DNA of 35,796 bases from Bacteroidales bacterium (GCA_017459075.1 JAFUDQ010000027.1:1-35796); one strand, 5' to 3'. Positions 22,931 through 32,314 are shown, numbered from the stretch's first letter. Numbers and translations are program-made. The notes: generated by a model from the sequence alone, not told the origin.

Positions 22931-25897
22931 TTATATTTTTATTCTAATAGACATTCCGTAGTAGAATTTGGGGATGTAACTACTTCCGAACAGGCTTTGG
23001 GTCAATCCTGTCTGGGAGTTTTTCACTTTACCCATGTTGTTGAAAAAATTGTTTGCATAAAATGAAAGACTTACATGATTCCCGATTTCTTTGGTAACGC
23101 TGAAGTTGGCCGAAAAATACTCGGAAATCCGGCTTGGATTGAACGTATAGGCATAATTGCTCTTGACTATGAGTCTTGCAAGATTATTATACAAATCTCT
23201 GTCATTCTCTTTTGCCCATTCAAATTTTTCTTTGAAGGGGATTAGTACCCCCGGATTGTCCCATGTGCTGTAATATTCTGGATATACGGCAATAATCCTG
23301 TCTCTCATTGACTTGTCATATTCTTCTCCGAAATAATCGGTTATGTCTTTCAGCACTATGCCCCTCTTTCCTCCGGAATACTCGCTCAGAGTTCTTTTAT
23401 AATTGTAAAGAGTGCTTTCTACTTTCAGGGTTACAATCAGCCTCAGGCTTGGAATATGCGTGGTTACGGTAGCATTTACACCAAGACGTCTTGACTCACT
23501 TCCGTTAGATGTCGATGCAGACGCAGAAATATCAGCGGATGTGCTGGATGAGCCGCGGTAGTATGCCAGGAGAGGGTAGGCGGGATCGGACATATTGCCG
23601 ATGGAGCCCGTTAGCGTAGGAAACAGAGTCTCGTCTATCCCCTTGTAATAATAGTAGTTACCGTCAATCCTTACCGATGTCCTTATTGCCTTGATTTGAG
23701 CGAAATCCACTATCCATTCAACTCCGTATCTTGAAATATTGTTGCCATTCGTATACATTCTGGTAGAATTATATGTGTGGTGTTCCTGGGCTGACAAAAC
23801 TACTGGTGCAACAGTTCCGGTGCGGTCGTAGAGCGTTACCAGTCCTGTGGTCTTGTCAACAGAGAATCTTCTGTCCGCAGAAGGAATTGCAGTTCCTTCT
23901 ATTGCTGACTGGCCGGTCCGTAGGTATTTGAAAGGTGTATAGTTGTTGACTGCCATGTATGGATTGGCGGTCTTGTGATTGAAAACTGATACTGATATTC
24001 TGGTGCCTTTTATGTCAGCTTCGAATCCAAAGTCGGTCTGGTCTGTATATTGCCATTTGAGTGCAGGATTGTATCTGGCTGCAGAAGGGAAAGTGTAGTA
24101 TGCATAATATGCCCTGTTGTCTATTGTGCTTCCCGGAGTGAATGTGAGTATGTCTGAATATGAAGGAGAAGGATAGAGTACCTGAAAAGAGGGGAGCTTG
24201 AATGACCTGCCCCAGCCAGCATGAACGGAAAGACTGCGGAGCGTTTTCTCGCTGTTCCTGACAAGATATACGTTAAGATTGGTGCGGGGGGAAAGGCTTG
24301 ATACTGTGCCATAATCCGAACCGCTTATCATTGTAATGTCATCGCGTATACCGGCCGTAAGAATAGCTTCTTTACTGCCCGCAAAAGGAACGGTCAGCCT
24401 GTCTTCAGCATAGATGGCAAGGTTTCCAAGTGCAGGCAGTTTATCATACCTGTATTCCCTCCATGTTGGGGCAAGTCTCATGTCCTCGTAATATGTACCA
24501 CGTCCGTTATTGAAACTGGTCTGGAAGTCAGCTCCGGCGATTATATTGTTTCTTACAGACCCGAACTGACGGTTGAGTTCTGCTTTAAGTTTCAGATTGA
24601 AATTTACCGGTTTCTGGTCGGAATAGCCTCTGACATACCAGTATCCCGTGGGCCCGAGGATTATAGCAGCACTCGGATTCAAGCTATAGTCTTCTGCGAT
24701 GAAATAACCTTCCTCCGTAGTATGGATGTATGGTTGGGACGAAGCACTGGAGGCATTGTAATACTCCTCGGCCTTTTTGTCCCGGAATGAAAAATTGCCC
24801 TTGAGGGAAAGGTTGGTCAACCATTTTTTTCCGAGCAGCCATTTCAGGCTGAAGTTGCCGCTCAGCAGGTTGTCTTTAATCTTTGTATATGATTCAAGGG
24901 TCTCGTCGGGGTCCTTGCCGGAGTTGTATCCTCCCATATTGCCGGTTAAGCCTACTTCAATTGTCAGGGGTGTCCCGGTTTTCATCAGTGTGTTCAAATA
25001 CTTGAGGGATAGAATATTGCGTTGATAAGCGGTATATGGCGATGCAATATTTGAGAATGACTTTCCCCTTTCTGCCGAAATATTAAGTATCCCACTCCTG
25101 ATGCCGATGCCTTTATTGACGGAGTAAATACGGGTGTGCGGGTTTACGGACGTCTCAATTATCAAGGGAGATTTACCCTTGCGCACATTTACCTTGACAA
25201 CGCCGTTTGACAGGTCTCCATACTCTACAGAGGGAATGCCGGCAATGATTTCTACGGACTCAATGTTGCTTGAGCTGATGTTTCTTGTACTTGCGCCGGA
25301 TGTCTCGTTGATTATAGCGTTGTTGTCAATGCGCACTCCATCCACTTCAATGGCCGTTCCAAAGGATGCATTCCCTTTTTCTCCAGAGCCGCTGCGAAGT
25401 GTCAGACGGCTGTCGTCCATAAGGGTGCTGTTCAGAGTCCTGCCACCAGGAAGAAGCGAAGTTATGTCAATCAGGTTGAGGGTTTGCTGGTGTTCGATGG
25501 CCGTCCTGTCTATTTTATAGGAGGTGGTTGAGTTGTCCTCGCCGCGTTTTGCTACAACTTCCACAACATCAAGCATAAGGTTATCCTCCGCAAGCGGAAT
25601 GTCAAGCGTCACCGGTGTGGCTCCTATCTTTACAGATAAATGTGCGCTTGCGTATCCCATACACTGAACTTCAGCCGTGTATGTGCCTTGAGGCACGTTT
25701 TTTATCGTATAAATGCCTTTGTCAGAGGTGATGGCCCAAAGACCGTTTTCTTTAAGCAGTACGGATGCGAATTCAATTGCTTTTCCTGTCTTGCTGTCGC
25801 TAACTTTTCCGGATAGAATACTATTCTGGCCAAATAGCGCTGATTTTGAGGAAACCAGCCCTATAAGTGTTAGTATTATCAAAAAAGTCTTTCTCAT
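22931..25897 (-). CDS. TonB-dependent outer-membrane receptor
   Basis: I place the start at 25897 (MRKTFLIILTLIGLVSSKSA, 988 aa), because the longer frame begins inside the promoter at 25916-25946. After the signal peptide comes a carboxypeptidase-D-like regulatory domain (GKVSDSKTGKAIEFASVLLK, ending TAEVQCMGYAS), then a plug domain (LNSTLMDDSRLTLRSGSGEK ... IEVDGVRIDNNAI ... IESVEIIAGIPSVEYGDLSN) and a ~700-residue barrel ending YGMSIRIKI. It imports a large ligand using TonB/ExbBD energy. It lacks an adjacent SusD homologue, so it is not a standard glycan SusC pair; the partners are the DUF4876 and DUF6850 proteins. Ligand unknown; iron-type ligands are possible but unsupported here. Confidence 0.92.
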   Translation of the reverse strand: MRKTFLIILTLIGLVSSKSALFGQNSILSGKVSDSKTGKAIEFASVLLKENGLWAITSDKGIYTIKNVPQGTYTAEVQCMGYASAHLSVKIGATPVTLDIPLAEDNLMLDVVEVVAKRGEDNSTTSYKIDRTAIEHQQTLNLIDITSLLPGGRTLNSTLMDDSRLTLRSGSGEKGNASFGTAIEVDGVRIDNNAIINETSGASTRNISSSNIESVEIIAGIPSVEYGDLSNGVVKVNVRKGKSPLIIETSVNPHTRIYSVNKGIGIRSGILNISAERGKSFSNIASPYTAYQRNILSLKYLNTLMKTGTPLTIEVGLTGNMGGYNSGKDPDETLESYTKIKDNLLSGNFSLKWLLGKKWLTNLSLKGNFSFRDKKAEEYYNASSASSQPYIHTTEEGYFIAEDYSLNPSAAIILGPTGYWYVRGYSDQKPVNFNLKLKAELNRQFGSVRNNIIAGADFQTSFNNGRGTYYEDMRLAPTWREYRYDKLPALGNLAIYAEDRLTVPFAGSKEAILTAGIRDDITMISGSDYGTVSSLSPRTNLNVYLVRNSEKTLRSLSVHAGWGRSFKLPSFQVLYPSPSYSDILTFTPGSTIDNRAYYAYYTFPSAARYNPALKWQYTDQTDFGFEADIKGTRISVSVFNHKTANPYMAVNNYTPFKYLRTGQSAIEGTAIPSADRRFSVDKTTGLVTLYDRTGTVAPVVLSAQEHHTYNSTRMYTNGNNISRYGVEWIVDFAQIKAIRTSVRIDGNYYYYKGIDETLFPTLTGSIGNMSDPAYPLLAYYRGSSSTSADISASASTSNGSESRRLGVNATVTTHIPSLRLIVTLKVESTLYNYKRTLSEYSGGKRGIVLKDITDYFGEEYDKSMRDRIIAVYPEYYSTWDNPGVLIPFKEKFEWAKENDRDLYNNLARLIVKSNYAYTFNPSRISEYFSANFSVTKEIGNHVSLSFYANNFFNNMGKVKNSQTGLTQSLFGSSYIPKFYYGMSIRIKI

Positions 25898-25915
25898 AAA
25901 TATATTTAGCAGGCG

Positions 25916-25946
25916 CAAAGCTACTGCCATATTTACTGATGGGCAA
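25916..25946 (-). promoter_or_regulatory. Promoter of the TonB receptor operon
   Basis: On the minus strand ATTG (around 25946), 20 bases, then TAGCTTTG (25923-25916). The -7 box is a full match and the -33 box is one base off. The TSS would lie a few bases before the chosen ATG at 25897. Confidence 0.65.
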
Positions 25947-26021
25947 TGCCTAAAAATGTGTATTGAACGGCGGAATAATCCTTAATATTTGTTATTGATG
26001 GTAATGTTTTCAAGCATCATC

Positions 26022-26052
26022 TTGTTTTTTCAACTGATTATTACTAAATTTG
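26022..26052 (+). promoter_or_regulatory. Promoter of the aminopeptidase C gene
   Basis: TTG (26022-26024), 20 bases, TAAATTTG (26045-26052), about 46 bases before the ATG at 26099. Confidence 0.65.
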
Positions 26053-26098
26053 TATGATTAGTGAAGATAAGCAATAATCATAGTTAATAACTTTCAGT

Positions 26099-27520
26099 AT
26101 GAAGAAAATCATTATCATTGCCGCTATGTTTCTTGGCATCACGGCATTCGCCCAGAACCAGACAGCTGGCGGCGGAATCTCGGGAGACATCCTGAAGGAA
26201 ATTTCCAAAGGTTATGAGGGCTCTGCTGCCGACAAGGCTCTTCACAATGCCTTGAATGCAGAGCAAATCAATGTCCTGGCCATGCAACCGGACAACATCG
26301 TCAAGATTGACCGTCACTTCTCAAATGAAGTGGCCACCAAGGGCCGTACAAACCAGAAATCTTCCGGCCGCTGCTGGCTCTTCACCGGTCTTAACGTGCT
26401 TCGCTCAAAGATGATTGCAGAGCATAATCTTGGTGCTTTCACTTTCTCCCAGAATTACCTCTTTTTCTATGATCAGCTGGAGAAGGCAAATCTCTTCCTC
26501 CAGGGCATCATCGACACAAAGGAACTCTCAGATGATGACCGTCAGGTAGACTGGTTCTTTGCACATCCTATCAGCGACGGCGGCCAGTTCACCGGCGTTT
26601 CAAATCTTGTGACCAAATATGGCGTAGTTCCTTCAGAGGTTATGCCTGAGACGCTTTCTGCCAACAGTACCGCCCAGATGCGCACTCAGCTCAGCAACCT
26701 TCTCCGTGAGGATGGCCTTCGTCTTCGTCAGGCATGGGCAAACGCTTCTGCAAAAGACCGCAAGAACGGTAAGGCTGCAAAGGAGCTTCAGGATATGAAG
26801 GTTGAAATGCTGAAAGGTGTTTACCATATCCTCGGCCTCTGCCTTGGTGTTCCTCCCACAGAGTTTACATGGGCACGTTACGATGCTTCCGGCAAATTCG
26901 TCAGTGAGAAGACCTATACTCCCAAGGCTTTCTATCAGGAGTTCATTGGCAAAGACCTTGAGAACAACTACGTGATGGTTATGAACGACCCTTGCCGCGA
27001 TTATTACAAGGTATATGAGATTCAGTACGACCGTCATGTTTACGACGGCCACAACTGGGTTTACATCAACCTGCCTATTGAGAAAATCAAGGAGATGGCT
27101 ATCGCTTCAATCAAGGACAATACTGCAATGTATTTCTCTTGCGACGTAGGTAAATTCCTCAGCCGCAAAGATGGTATTGCAGACATGAACAACTTTGATT
27201 ATGAGTCACTTATGGGTGTCAAGTTCGGCATGAACAAGAAAGAGCGCATCCAGACTCATGCCAGCGGTTCCACCCATGCCATGACGCTTATTGCCGTCGA
27301 CCTTAAGAATGACAAGCCTGTCAAGTGGATGGTAGAGAACAGCTGGGGTGCAGATACAGGTTACAAGGGCAACATCATCATGACCGATGACTGGTTCAAT
27401 GAGTATATGTTCCGCCTTGTTCTTGAGAAGAAATATGTTCCCGAAGATGTTCTTAAACTCTTGAATGAGAAGCCGGTACAGCTTCCTTCCTGGGACCCTA
27501 TGTTCCTTCCTGAAGAGTAG
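26099..27520 (+). CDS. pepC: Secreted C1B aminopeptidase (aminopeptidase C / bleomycin hydrolase type)
   Basis: The 473-residue protein has a Sec signal peptide (MKKIIIIAAMFLGITAFA/QN). The papain-type triad is visible: the oxyanion Gln and nucleophile in NQKSSGRCWLF (Q86, C92), H393 in STHAMTLI and N414 in VENSWG. The length and the segment MVMNDPC belong to peptidase family C1B (PepC, bleomycin hydrolase), which removes N-terminal residues from peptides; most homologues outside Bacteroidetes are cytosolic, whereas the signal peptide places this one in the periplasm. It is a monocistronic gene divergent from the TonB operon and its 3' end overlaps the convergent ABC permease gene by 23 bases. 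Confidence 0.95.
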   Translation: MKKIIIIAAMFLGITAFAQNQTAGGGISGDILKEISKGYEGSAADKALHNALNAEQINVLAMQPDNIVKIDRHFSNEVATKGRTNQKSSGRCWLFTGLNVLRSKMIAEHNLGAFTFSQNYLFFYDQLEKANLFLQGIIDTKELSDDDRQVDWFFAHPISDGGQFTGVSNLVTKYGVVPSEVMPETLSANSTAQMRTQLSNLLREDGLRLRQAWANASAKDRKNGKAAKELQDMKVEMLKGVYHILGLCLGVPPTEFTWARYDASGKFVSEKTYTPKAFYQEFIGKDLENNYVMVMNDPCRDYYKVYEIQYDRHVYDGHNWVYINLPIEKIKEMAIASIKDNTAMYFSCDVGKFLSRKDGIADMNNFDYESLMGVKFGMNKKERIQTHASGSTHAMTLIAVDLKNDKPVKWMVENSWGADTGYKGNIIMTDDWFNEYMFRLVLEKKYVPEDVLKLLNEKPVQLPSWDPMFLPEE

Positions 27521-28718
27521 ATTTCCTTCCCGGAACCAGAGCTATAACGTAACCGATCACCGCCACGCTTATGGCGGTGATTGTTATATCTGTCCATTTG
27601 ATGATGACGGGGTAATCAGTCATTGAGAAGTCCCCGGGCATTTTGACGAAGCCGAACTGCTGCTGGGCTGCAACTACGAGCAGGCCAATGACAAGGCCGG
27701 CAGCCATGCCTAGCAGGGTTATGAGCCAGCCTTCCAGGACGAAAGTCCGGCGTATCATGTTGTCCCTTGCTCCCAGGCTCCGGAGGGTGGCGATATCTTC
27801 CTGCTTTTCAATTATTAGCATCGTCAGGCTGCCGAAGATATTGAAGGCGATAATTATGACAACGAAGATGAGTATGAGGTAGACGGCGGCCTTTTCGGAA
27901 CGCATCATCTTATAGAGAGTCTCATTCTGCTCATAGCGGTCCTTGACCGTGAAACCTGTGCCCAGATGCTCCTGAATGAGGTTTTTAACCTTTTTTGCAG
28001 CCTTGTCATCGACGCCTTCCCTGAATCTTATTTCCAGGGCCGATACTTCTTTGTCATAGCCCAGGAGCTTTCGCATCGTGCCGAGCTGCAAAAGCATCAG
28101 TGAGTTGTCTGTATCTGTGGTGATGCTGAAAAGGCCTGCCGGCCAGGCTTTTACGCTGCGGAGCGATGCTGATGGGTTGGTGAGGGAAATCTTCTTGTTC
28201 CTGTCCGGGAAATAAAAGTTGGCCGCCTGCATGAAGCGGTGGTTTATGCCCATTTTATAGGCGAACCCAACTCCGACGACGGTCTGTGGAATGTCACCCC
28301 TGGACAGGGCGAAGTCTCCGTCTACCATGTGCTCCCGGACGGGGGAGAGGGCTTCGTACAGGCTGTCGACTCCTTTTGCCAGGGCTACTCCGTTATTGTT
28401 GTCATAGGTTATGAAGACGTTTTCCTGAAGCACCTCGCATACGCTTCCGGTTTCCGGAAGGCTGCGGAGCCACTGAAGGTCATTTTCCTGGGGAACGAAT
28501 ACTTTTCCTGCCGATGGCTCAATTAGGATATCGGCCTCAATGCTTGACAGTGAGCTGCTTACAAGGGAACTGAATCCGTTGTATACGGAAAGAATTACAA
28601 CAAGGGCCGCCGTGCCAATAGCCATTCCGGTGGCACTGATCGCTGAGATAATGTTGATTACATTATGGGATTTCTTTGCGAACAGGTACCGGAATGCTAT
28701 TTTCAGCGGCAGATTCAT
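27498..28718 (-). CDS. FtsX/LolC-E family ABC transporter permease
   Basis: The 406-residue protein begins MNLPLKIAFRYLFAKKSHNV, typical of lipoprotein-releasing permeases, and has one N-terminal membrane segment (about 22-48), a ~220-residue periplasmic MacB/LolC-like domain and three C-terminal segments (about 278-302, 322-352, 378-396), the FtsX topology. It would work with an ABC ATPase (LolD type) not encoded in the window to extract lipoproteins from the inner membrane. It is the third gene after tyrS and rbfA, separated from rbfA by 78 bases of tandem repeats. Its last 23 bases overlap the convergent pepC gene, and no terminator is visible between them. LolC versus LolE cannot be separated in Bacteroidetes. 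Confidence 0.88.
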   Translation of the reverse strand: MNLPLKIAFRYLFAKKSHNVINIISAISATGMAIGTAALVVILSVYNGFSSLVSSSLSSIEADILIEPSAGKVFVPQENDLQWLRSLPETGSVCEVLQENVFITYDNNNGVALAKGVDSLYEALSPVREHMVDGDFALSRGDIPQTVVGVGFAYKMGINHRFMQAANFYFPDRNKKISLTNPSASLRSVKAWPAGLFSITTDTDNSLMLLQLGTMRKLLGYDKEVSALEIRFREGVDDKAAKKVKNLIQEHLGTGFTVKDRYEQNETLYKMMRSEKAAVYLILIFVVIIIAFNIFGSLTMLIIEKQEDIATLRSLGARDNMIRRTFVLEGWLITLLGMAAGLVIGLLVVAAQQQFGFVKMPGDFSMTDYPVIIKWTDITITAISVAVIGYVIALVPGRKSTLQEGT

Positions 28719-28720
28719 AT

Positions 28721-28784
28721 TGTCATTCTGAGGCCTTTTAAACTGTCATTCTGAGGCCTTTTAAACTGTCATTCTGAGGCCTTT
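28721..28784. repeat. Tandem repeat of a 23-base unit (2 full copies plus a partial third)
   Basis: The unit tgtcattctgaggcctttta plus aac starts at 28721 and 28744; a third, shortened copy (tgtcattctgaggccttt) starts at 28767 and is followed by aagccgaagaatct. It fills the spacer between rbfA and the permease gene. TGTCATTCTGA is related to TGTCATTTCGA in the repeat at 19389. Confidence 0.88.
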
Positions 28785-28796
28785 AAGCCGAAGAAT

Positions 28797-29144
28797 CTAC
28801 TTCTTAAGTAAATCGTCTATATGCTCTGCATAATCCAGCGAAGAATCCAGCAGGAAAACCAGTTCCGGAACAATCCTGAACTGCTTGGCCACCAGGCGGC
28901 CAAGTTCGCCGCGATAAACCTTCACGTTGGAATGCAGAATCTCCATAACGGCGTCGGCCTTGGAAGAAGGGAAAATGCTCACAAAGACTTTTGCCAGGCT
29001 CAAATCCGGGCTAACGCGAACCTCGCTCACCGTCACCATGGCTCCGGCCGTATGTGCCATGCCCTTGCTGCGGATAATCTCCGCCATGTCTTTCTGTATT
29101 TCCCGGGCTACCTTGAGCTGGCGGGTTGATGCTGGAGCGTCCAT
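28797..29144 (-). CDS. rbfA: Ribosome-binding factor A
   Basis: The 115-residue protein matches RbfA: the N-terminal REIQKDMAEIIRSKG, the central VTVSEVRVSPDLSLAKVFVS with the KH-fold strand-helix pattern, and the end FRIVPELVFLLDSSLDYAEH. RbfA binds the 30S subunit near helix 1 of 16S rRNA and helps late maturation and cold adaptation. Start MDAPASTRQLK lies 3 bases after the tyrS stop, so the two are cotranscribed. Length and motifs are normal. Confidence 0.95.
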   Translation of the reverse strand: MDAPASTRQLKVAREIQKDMAEIIRSKGMAHTAGAMVTVSEVRVSPDLSLAKVFVSIFPSSKADAVMEILHSNVKVYRGELGRLVAKQFRIVPELVFLLDSSLDYAEHIDDLLKK

Positions 29145-29147
29145 GAC

Positions 29148-30440
29148 TTATGCCTCTATGTGAATAAGATAGTAGTTCTTCTTACCTTTCTGTGCAAGAA
29201 TGTATTTTCCGTCGATGATGTCGGCTTCCGTGATGTCACGGGCGATATCGGCAACCTTGTCCTTGTTGATGCTTACTCCGCCACCCTGAACCATTTTGCG
29301 GGCTTCGCCCTTGGAAGGGAAGAGGTTGGTTTTCACTGCAAGGAGGTCAAGGATGTTGCAGGGGAGGTCTTCCTTCTTGAGGGTACCGCTGGGAACACCG
29401 CTGAAAACGGCAAGGAAGGTGCGCTCGTCAAGGCTGCGGAGGGCGTCTGAGGTGGAGTTTCCAAAGAGCATCTGTGATGCTGCGATAGCCTTGTCATACT
29501 CCTCCTGTCCGTGGCACATGATGGTGACTTCCTTTGCAAGTACCTTCTGGAGCTTGCGCTGGCCGGGATCCTGGCGGTGCTCTTCAATGAGGCCTTCTAT
29601 GGTCTCGCGGTCAAGCATCGTGAAAATCTTGATATAGCGCTCTGCGTCCTCGTCGGCTACGTTAAGCCAGAACTGGTAGAACTCGTAAGGGCTGGTACGC
29701 TCCGGGTCAAGCCAGATGTTGCCTTTCTCCGTCTTTCCGAACTTGGTGCCATCGGCCTTGCGGATAAGAGGGCAGGTGAGTGCGAAGGCCTCGCCGCCGT
29801 CCATACGGCGGATGAGCTCGGTACCCGTGGTGATGTTGCCCCACTGGTCGCTGCCGCCAAGCTGTAGCATGCAGCCTTTGTTCTTCCAGAGCCAGTAGAA
29901 ATCGTAGCCCTGCATGAGCTGGTAGCTGAATTCGGTGAAAGACATACCCTCGCTGGAGTCCCTCTGAAGGCGTTTTTTCACTGAATCCTTGGCCATCATG
30001 TAGTTGACGGTGATATGTTTGCCGATGTCGCGGATGAAGTTGATGAAGCTGTAGTCCTTCATCCAGTCGTAGTTGTTTACAAGCTCTGCCTTGTTGGCTG
30101 CGTCGGAGTCAAAGTCTAGGAATTTTGCAAGCTGGGCCTTGATGCAGGCTACGTTGTGGTTAAGAGTCTCCTCGTCCAGAAGGTTACGCTCAGCGCTCTT
30201 CATGGAGGGGTCTCCTACCATGCCAGTTGCTCCGCCAACCAGGGCGAACGGCTTGTGGCCGCAGTTCTGGAAGTGCTTAAGTATCATTACGCTTACCAGG
30301 TGGCCGATGTGCAGTGAATCTGCAGTAGGGTCGATGCCAACGTAAGCCGCCTTGGGACCTTCCATAAGTTTTTCCTCTGTCCCAGGCATAATATCCTGAA
30401 TCATGCCCCTCCACCGGAGCTCCTCAACGAAATTTTTCAT
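29148..30440 (-). CDS. tyrS: Tyrosyl-tRNA synthetase
   Basis: I place the start at 30440 ([20 protein letters not shown], 430 aa). The frame extends to 30464, but that ATG lies inside the -7 promoter box, so it cannot be used. Class I signatures are HIGH (HIGHL, 44-48) and KFGKT (233-237) for the KMSKS loop. [16 protein letters not shown] and GGSDQWGNI are typical of bacterial TyrRS; the C-terminal ~70 residues form an S4 RNA-binding domain ([20 protein letters not shown]). It charges tRNA-Tyr. It heads the tyrS-rbfA-permease operon. Confidence 0.97.
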   Translation of the reverse strand: MKNFVEELRWRGMIQDIMPGTEEKLMEGPKAAYVGIDPTADSLHIGHLVSVMILKHFQNCGHKPFALVGGATGMVGDPSMKSAERNLLDEETLNHNVACIKAQLAKFLDFDSDAANKAELVNNYDWMKDYSFINFIRDIGKHITVNYMMAKDSVKKRLQRDSSEGMSFTEFSYQLMQGYDFYWLWKNKGCMLQLGGSDQWGNITTGTELIRRMDGGEAFALTCPLIRKADGTKFGKTEKGNIWLDPERTSPYEFYQFWLNVADEDAERYIKIFTMLDRETIEGLIEEHRQDPGQRKLQKVLAKEVTIMCHGQEEYDKAIAASQMLFGNSTSDALRSLDERTFLAVFSGVPSGTLKKEDLPCNILDLLAVKTNLFPSKGEARKMVQGGGVSINKDKVADIARDITEADIIDGKYILAQKGKKNYYLIHIEA

Positions 30441-30461
30441 ATCAATCTTCATTTTATCTTG

Positions 30462-30469
30462 CAAAGATA
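30462..30469 (-). promoter_or_regulatory. tyrS promoter -7 box
   Basis: On the minus strand TATCTTTG matches TAnnTTTG. No TTTG at the expected 19-21 base distance. It fixes the tyrS start to the ATG at 30440 or 30452. Confidence 0.6.
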
Positions 30470-30499
30470 ATGATTTTCTGTAAAATGCATTATAATATC

Positions 30500-30540
30500 A
30501 AATCGCCGGGGCCTCAATTGCTTGAAATCTCCGGCGATTT
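30500..30540 (-). terminator. Inverted repeat between the RyR operon and tyrS
   Basis: AAATCGCCGG (30500-30509) pairs with CCGGCGATTT (30531-30540) around a 21-base loop; only TTT follows on the minus strand. It probably terminates the upstream operon, or is an operator just upstream of the tyrS promoter. Confidence 0.5.
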
Positions 30541-30616
30541 AACGTGTACTAAAACCTAAACCTATAACATAGATGCAGGTTAGTAATAAAACGTTGCAAA
30601 ATTTTTCAAAAATTTT

Positions 30617-31375
30617 TCACTTTTTTATTTTTTTGGAAATCTTGTAGCCAAGTTTGGCGATTAGTTTGATGGCGTTTATGGCTGTGGCGCGGTCATACTC
30701 CTTCTCGCCGTCAGAAAGAGCGGCGTAGGGGAGGAGGTCAGGATGCTTTTTATTGGCATCGTCACGGCAGGGGCCGTATGTCCAGCCCTCCCTCATTCTT
30801 CCCTTGGACCAGACTTCGTGGGTGTTCTCTGCCAGGGCCTCCGTCAGTTCATCAAAGTCATCCATAAGTTCAACGTCTTCCAAATCAAGAGGTGCAGGAG
30901 TATATGTCGCTGCCACCTTATCAAAGGTGTTCACCGTCACCATATAGAACTTGGAATCACGCCAAGCGTCAATAAAACGCTCACGGGGGATGTTCACGGC
31001 ACCATCGGCCTTATTGGGATTATAAACAACGATGTCTTTGTCAAGGGAAAGAATAACCACGGAATGGTCAGGGATTTCGCCTACAAAACGGTCTTCCAGA
31101 AGCTCCACAACCTCGTTGTCATCAATCTCTCCGTAATCAAGGGCGACAATTACCGATGACCCCGTATCCAGGGCGTTCTTTATATCATTAAGGGTTGCAT
31201 AGTATTTCCTGGACACGCAAAGTCCTTTGCCGGCACAAAGGGCGCCTATGCGTGACAGAATGATGCTGCCGTCGGCCTTTTTCTCTGCGACATTGGACGC
31301 CCCCGCCAGATCTTCTTCTGATACTGGGATTCCGAATTTCTGAAGGATATACTCTTCACAACTCAAATTTTTCAT
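30617..31375 (-). CDS. C39-like peptidase fold plus RyR domain protein
   Basis: The 252-residue cytosolic-looking protein has two parts. Residues ~1-150 resemble peptidase C39-like folds: C6 in LSCEEYILQKFG, IPDHSVVILSLDKDIVVYNP with H104 and N119, and a closing WRDSKFYMVTV; whether the triad is active is uncertain. Residues ~176-245 form a ryanodine-receptor (RyR) domain: NTHEVWSKGRMREGWTYGPC, RDDANKKHPDLLPYAAL and EKEYDRATAINAIKLI. RyR domains also occur in bacteria as small-molecule or protein-binding modules. It is 16 bases after a SecD-P1-like lipoprotein gene. A second RyR-like domain ends the protein of the divergent gene at 32414. Confidence 0.8.
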   Translation of the reverse strand: MKNLSCEEYILQKFGIPVSEEDLAGASNVAEKKADGSIILSRIGALCAGKGLCVSRKYYATLNDIKNALDTGSSVIVALDYGEIDDNEVVELLEDRFVGEIPDHSVVILSLDKDIVVYNPNKADGAVNIPRERFIDAWRDSKFYMVTVNTFDKVAATYTPAPLDLEDVELMDDFDELTEALAENTHEVWSKGRMREGWTYGPCRDDANKKHPDLLPYAALSDGEKEYDRATAINAIKLIAKLGYKISKKIKK

Positions 31376-31391
31376 AAACTATTTGATTAAA

Positions 31392-32288
31392 TTATTGGAC
31401 GGATTTTGGTTTGGCCGGGACGTATTCCGCGCCTACTATCTGCACTGGAATCGGGAAATTACCGGTCTTAATTATTTGCGCCAGGTTTTTCGCTTCTTCC
31501 AAGGAAAAATCTCCTGATATTACACAATTGCCGGTGCGAATCTCATCGTGAACATTAGGATAGCTGTACACCTTGCCGCCAACAGTCAGGGCAATCTGCC
31601 TGCCTATGTTTGCCTTTGTGATATATGCCCACCGTCCTTTCCCTTCTTCACTCATTGTTAACCCGACGACAGCTCCGTAGTTTTCTTTCTTTGCATACGA
31701 ATCGGTAATGCATGACTGGTCCAGAGCAGGTCCGTCGCCACGGAGTGCCATCAATTCATACAAACCGTTATAAACAGGTTTGGCTGTCCACATCGCATGG
31801 AAATCCTCAGGCAGCAGGCTTTTTACTTCTTCCAATGCAAAGAAACTGTTTATGCGAGCTGTATCGATATCTTTGGCATATCCCAGCAGCGCGCTGTAAT
31901 CATTGTTTTCCCAAAGGAATGCGCCTTTAAGAATATCGTAAGACTTCATAATTAAATCAGGTGAAACCGCATCTGATTTATTGTAAGTCTCCCAGATTTC
32001 CAGCACTGGCCGTTTGATGAAATATTTGGTAATCAGCTCCTTATCTTTTACGCCTGCAACTTTTACTTGAACAGCTCCATCATCCATGGTGGAAACATTG
32101 AAGTCTTTAAAACCAGCCCCGGACAGGCGCTCACTGATAAGAGGAATCCCTTCCGGCTGTACTTTCACGACAAGCATAACTCCGCCTTTTTCTTCAAAGG
32201 CGTTGGCATTACCCCTGCTGTTGCAGGACACAAGGCCGGCAAGAATTATTAGGGCTCCGATAACGGAAAAACTGGTAAAAGTTTTCAT
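31392..32288 (-). CDS. Lipoprotein with SecD/SecDF periplasmic P1-like domain
   Basis: The 298-residue protein has a lipobox (LAGLVSC, C22). VMLVVKVQPEGIPLISERL and the following region resemble the SecD P1 base. The segment from GAVVGLTMSEEGKGRWAYIT to VISGDFSLEEAKNLAQIIKT, then GNFPIPVQIV, matches the SecDF P1 head, including the I-S-G-x-F-x-x-x-E-A pattern. There are no membrane segments after the signal, so it is a free, membrane-tethered P1 domain and not a SecD. SecD P1 binds emerging preproteins during translocation, so a periplasmic chaperone-like role can be proposed. It is the first gene of a two-gene operon with the RyR protein and has its own promoter. Confidence 0.82.
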   Translation of the reverse strand: MKTFTSFSVIGALIILAGLVSCNSRGNANAFEEKGGVMLVVKVQPEGIPLISERLSGAGFKDFNVSTMDDGAVQVKVAGVKDKELITKYFIKRPVLEIWETYNKSDAVSPDLIMKSYDILKGAFLWENNDYSALLGYAKDIDTARINSFFALEEVKSLLPEDFHAMWTAKPVYNGLYELMALRGDGPALDQSCITDSYAKKENYGAVVGLTMSEEGKGRWAYITKANIGRQIALTVGGKVYSYPNVHDEIRTGNCVISGDFSLEEAKNLAQIIKTGNFPIPVQIVGAEYVPAKPKSVQ

Positions 32289-32314
32289 GGCGATTCAGTA
32301 TTTTGGTAATTGTT

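Noticed and set aside
22931-25897. SusC of a glycan utilisation locus
   Set aside because: No SusD homologue or glycoside hydrolase is adjacent; partners are DUF4876 and DUF6850-type proteins.
30441-30464. Upstream start of tyrS
   Set aside because: The ATG at 30464 falls inside the -7 promoter box (30462-30469).
31392-32288. Full SecD
   Set aside because: It has no membrane segments after the lipoprotein signal.
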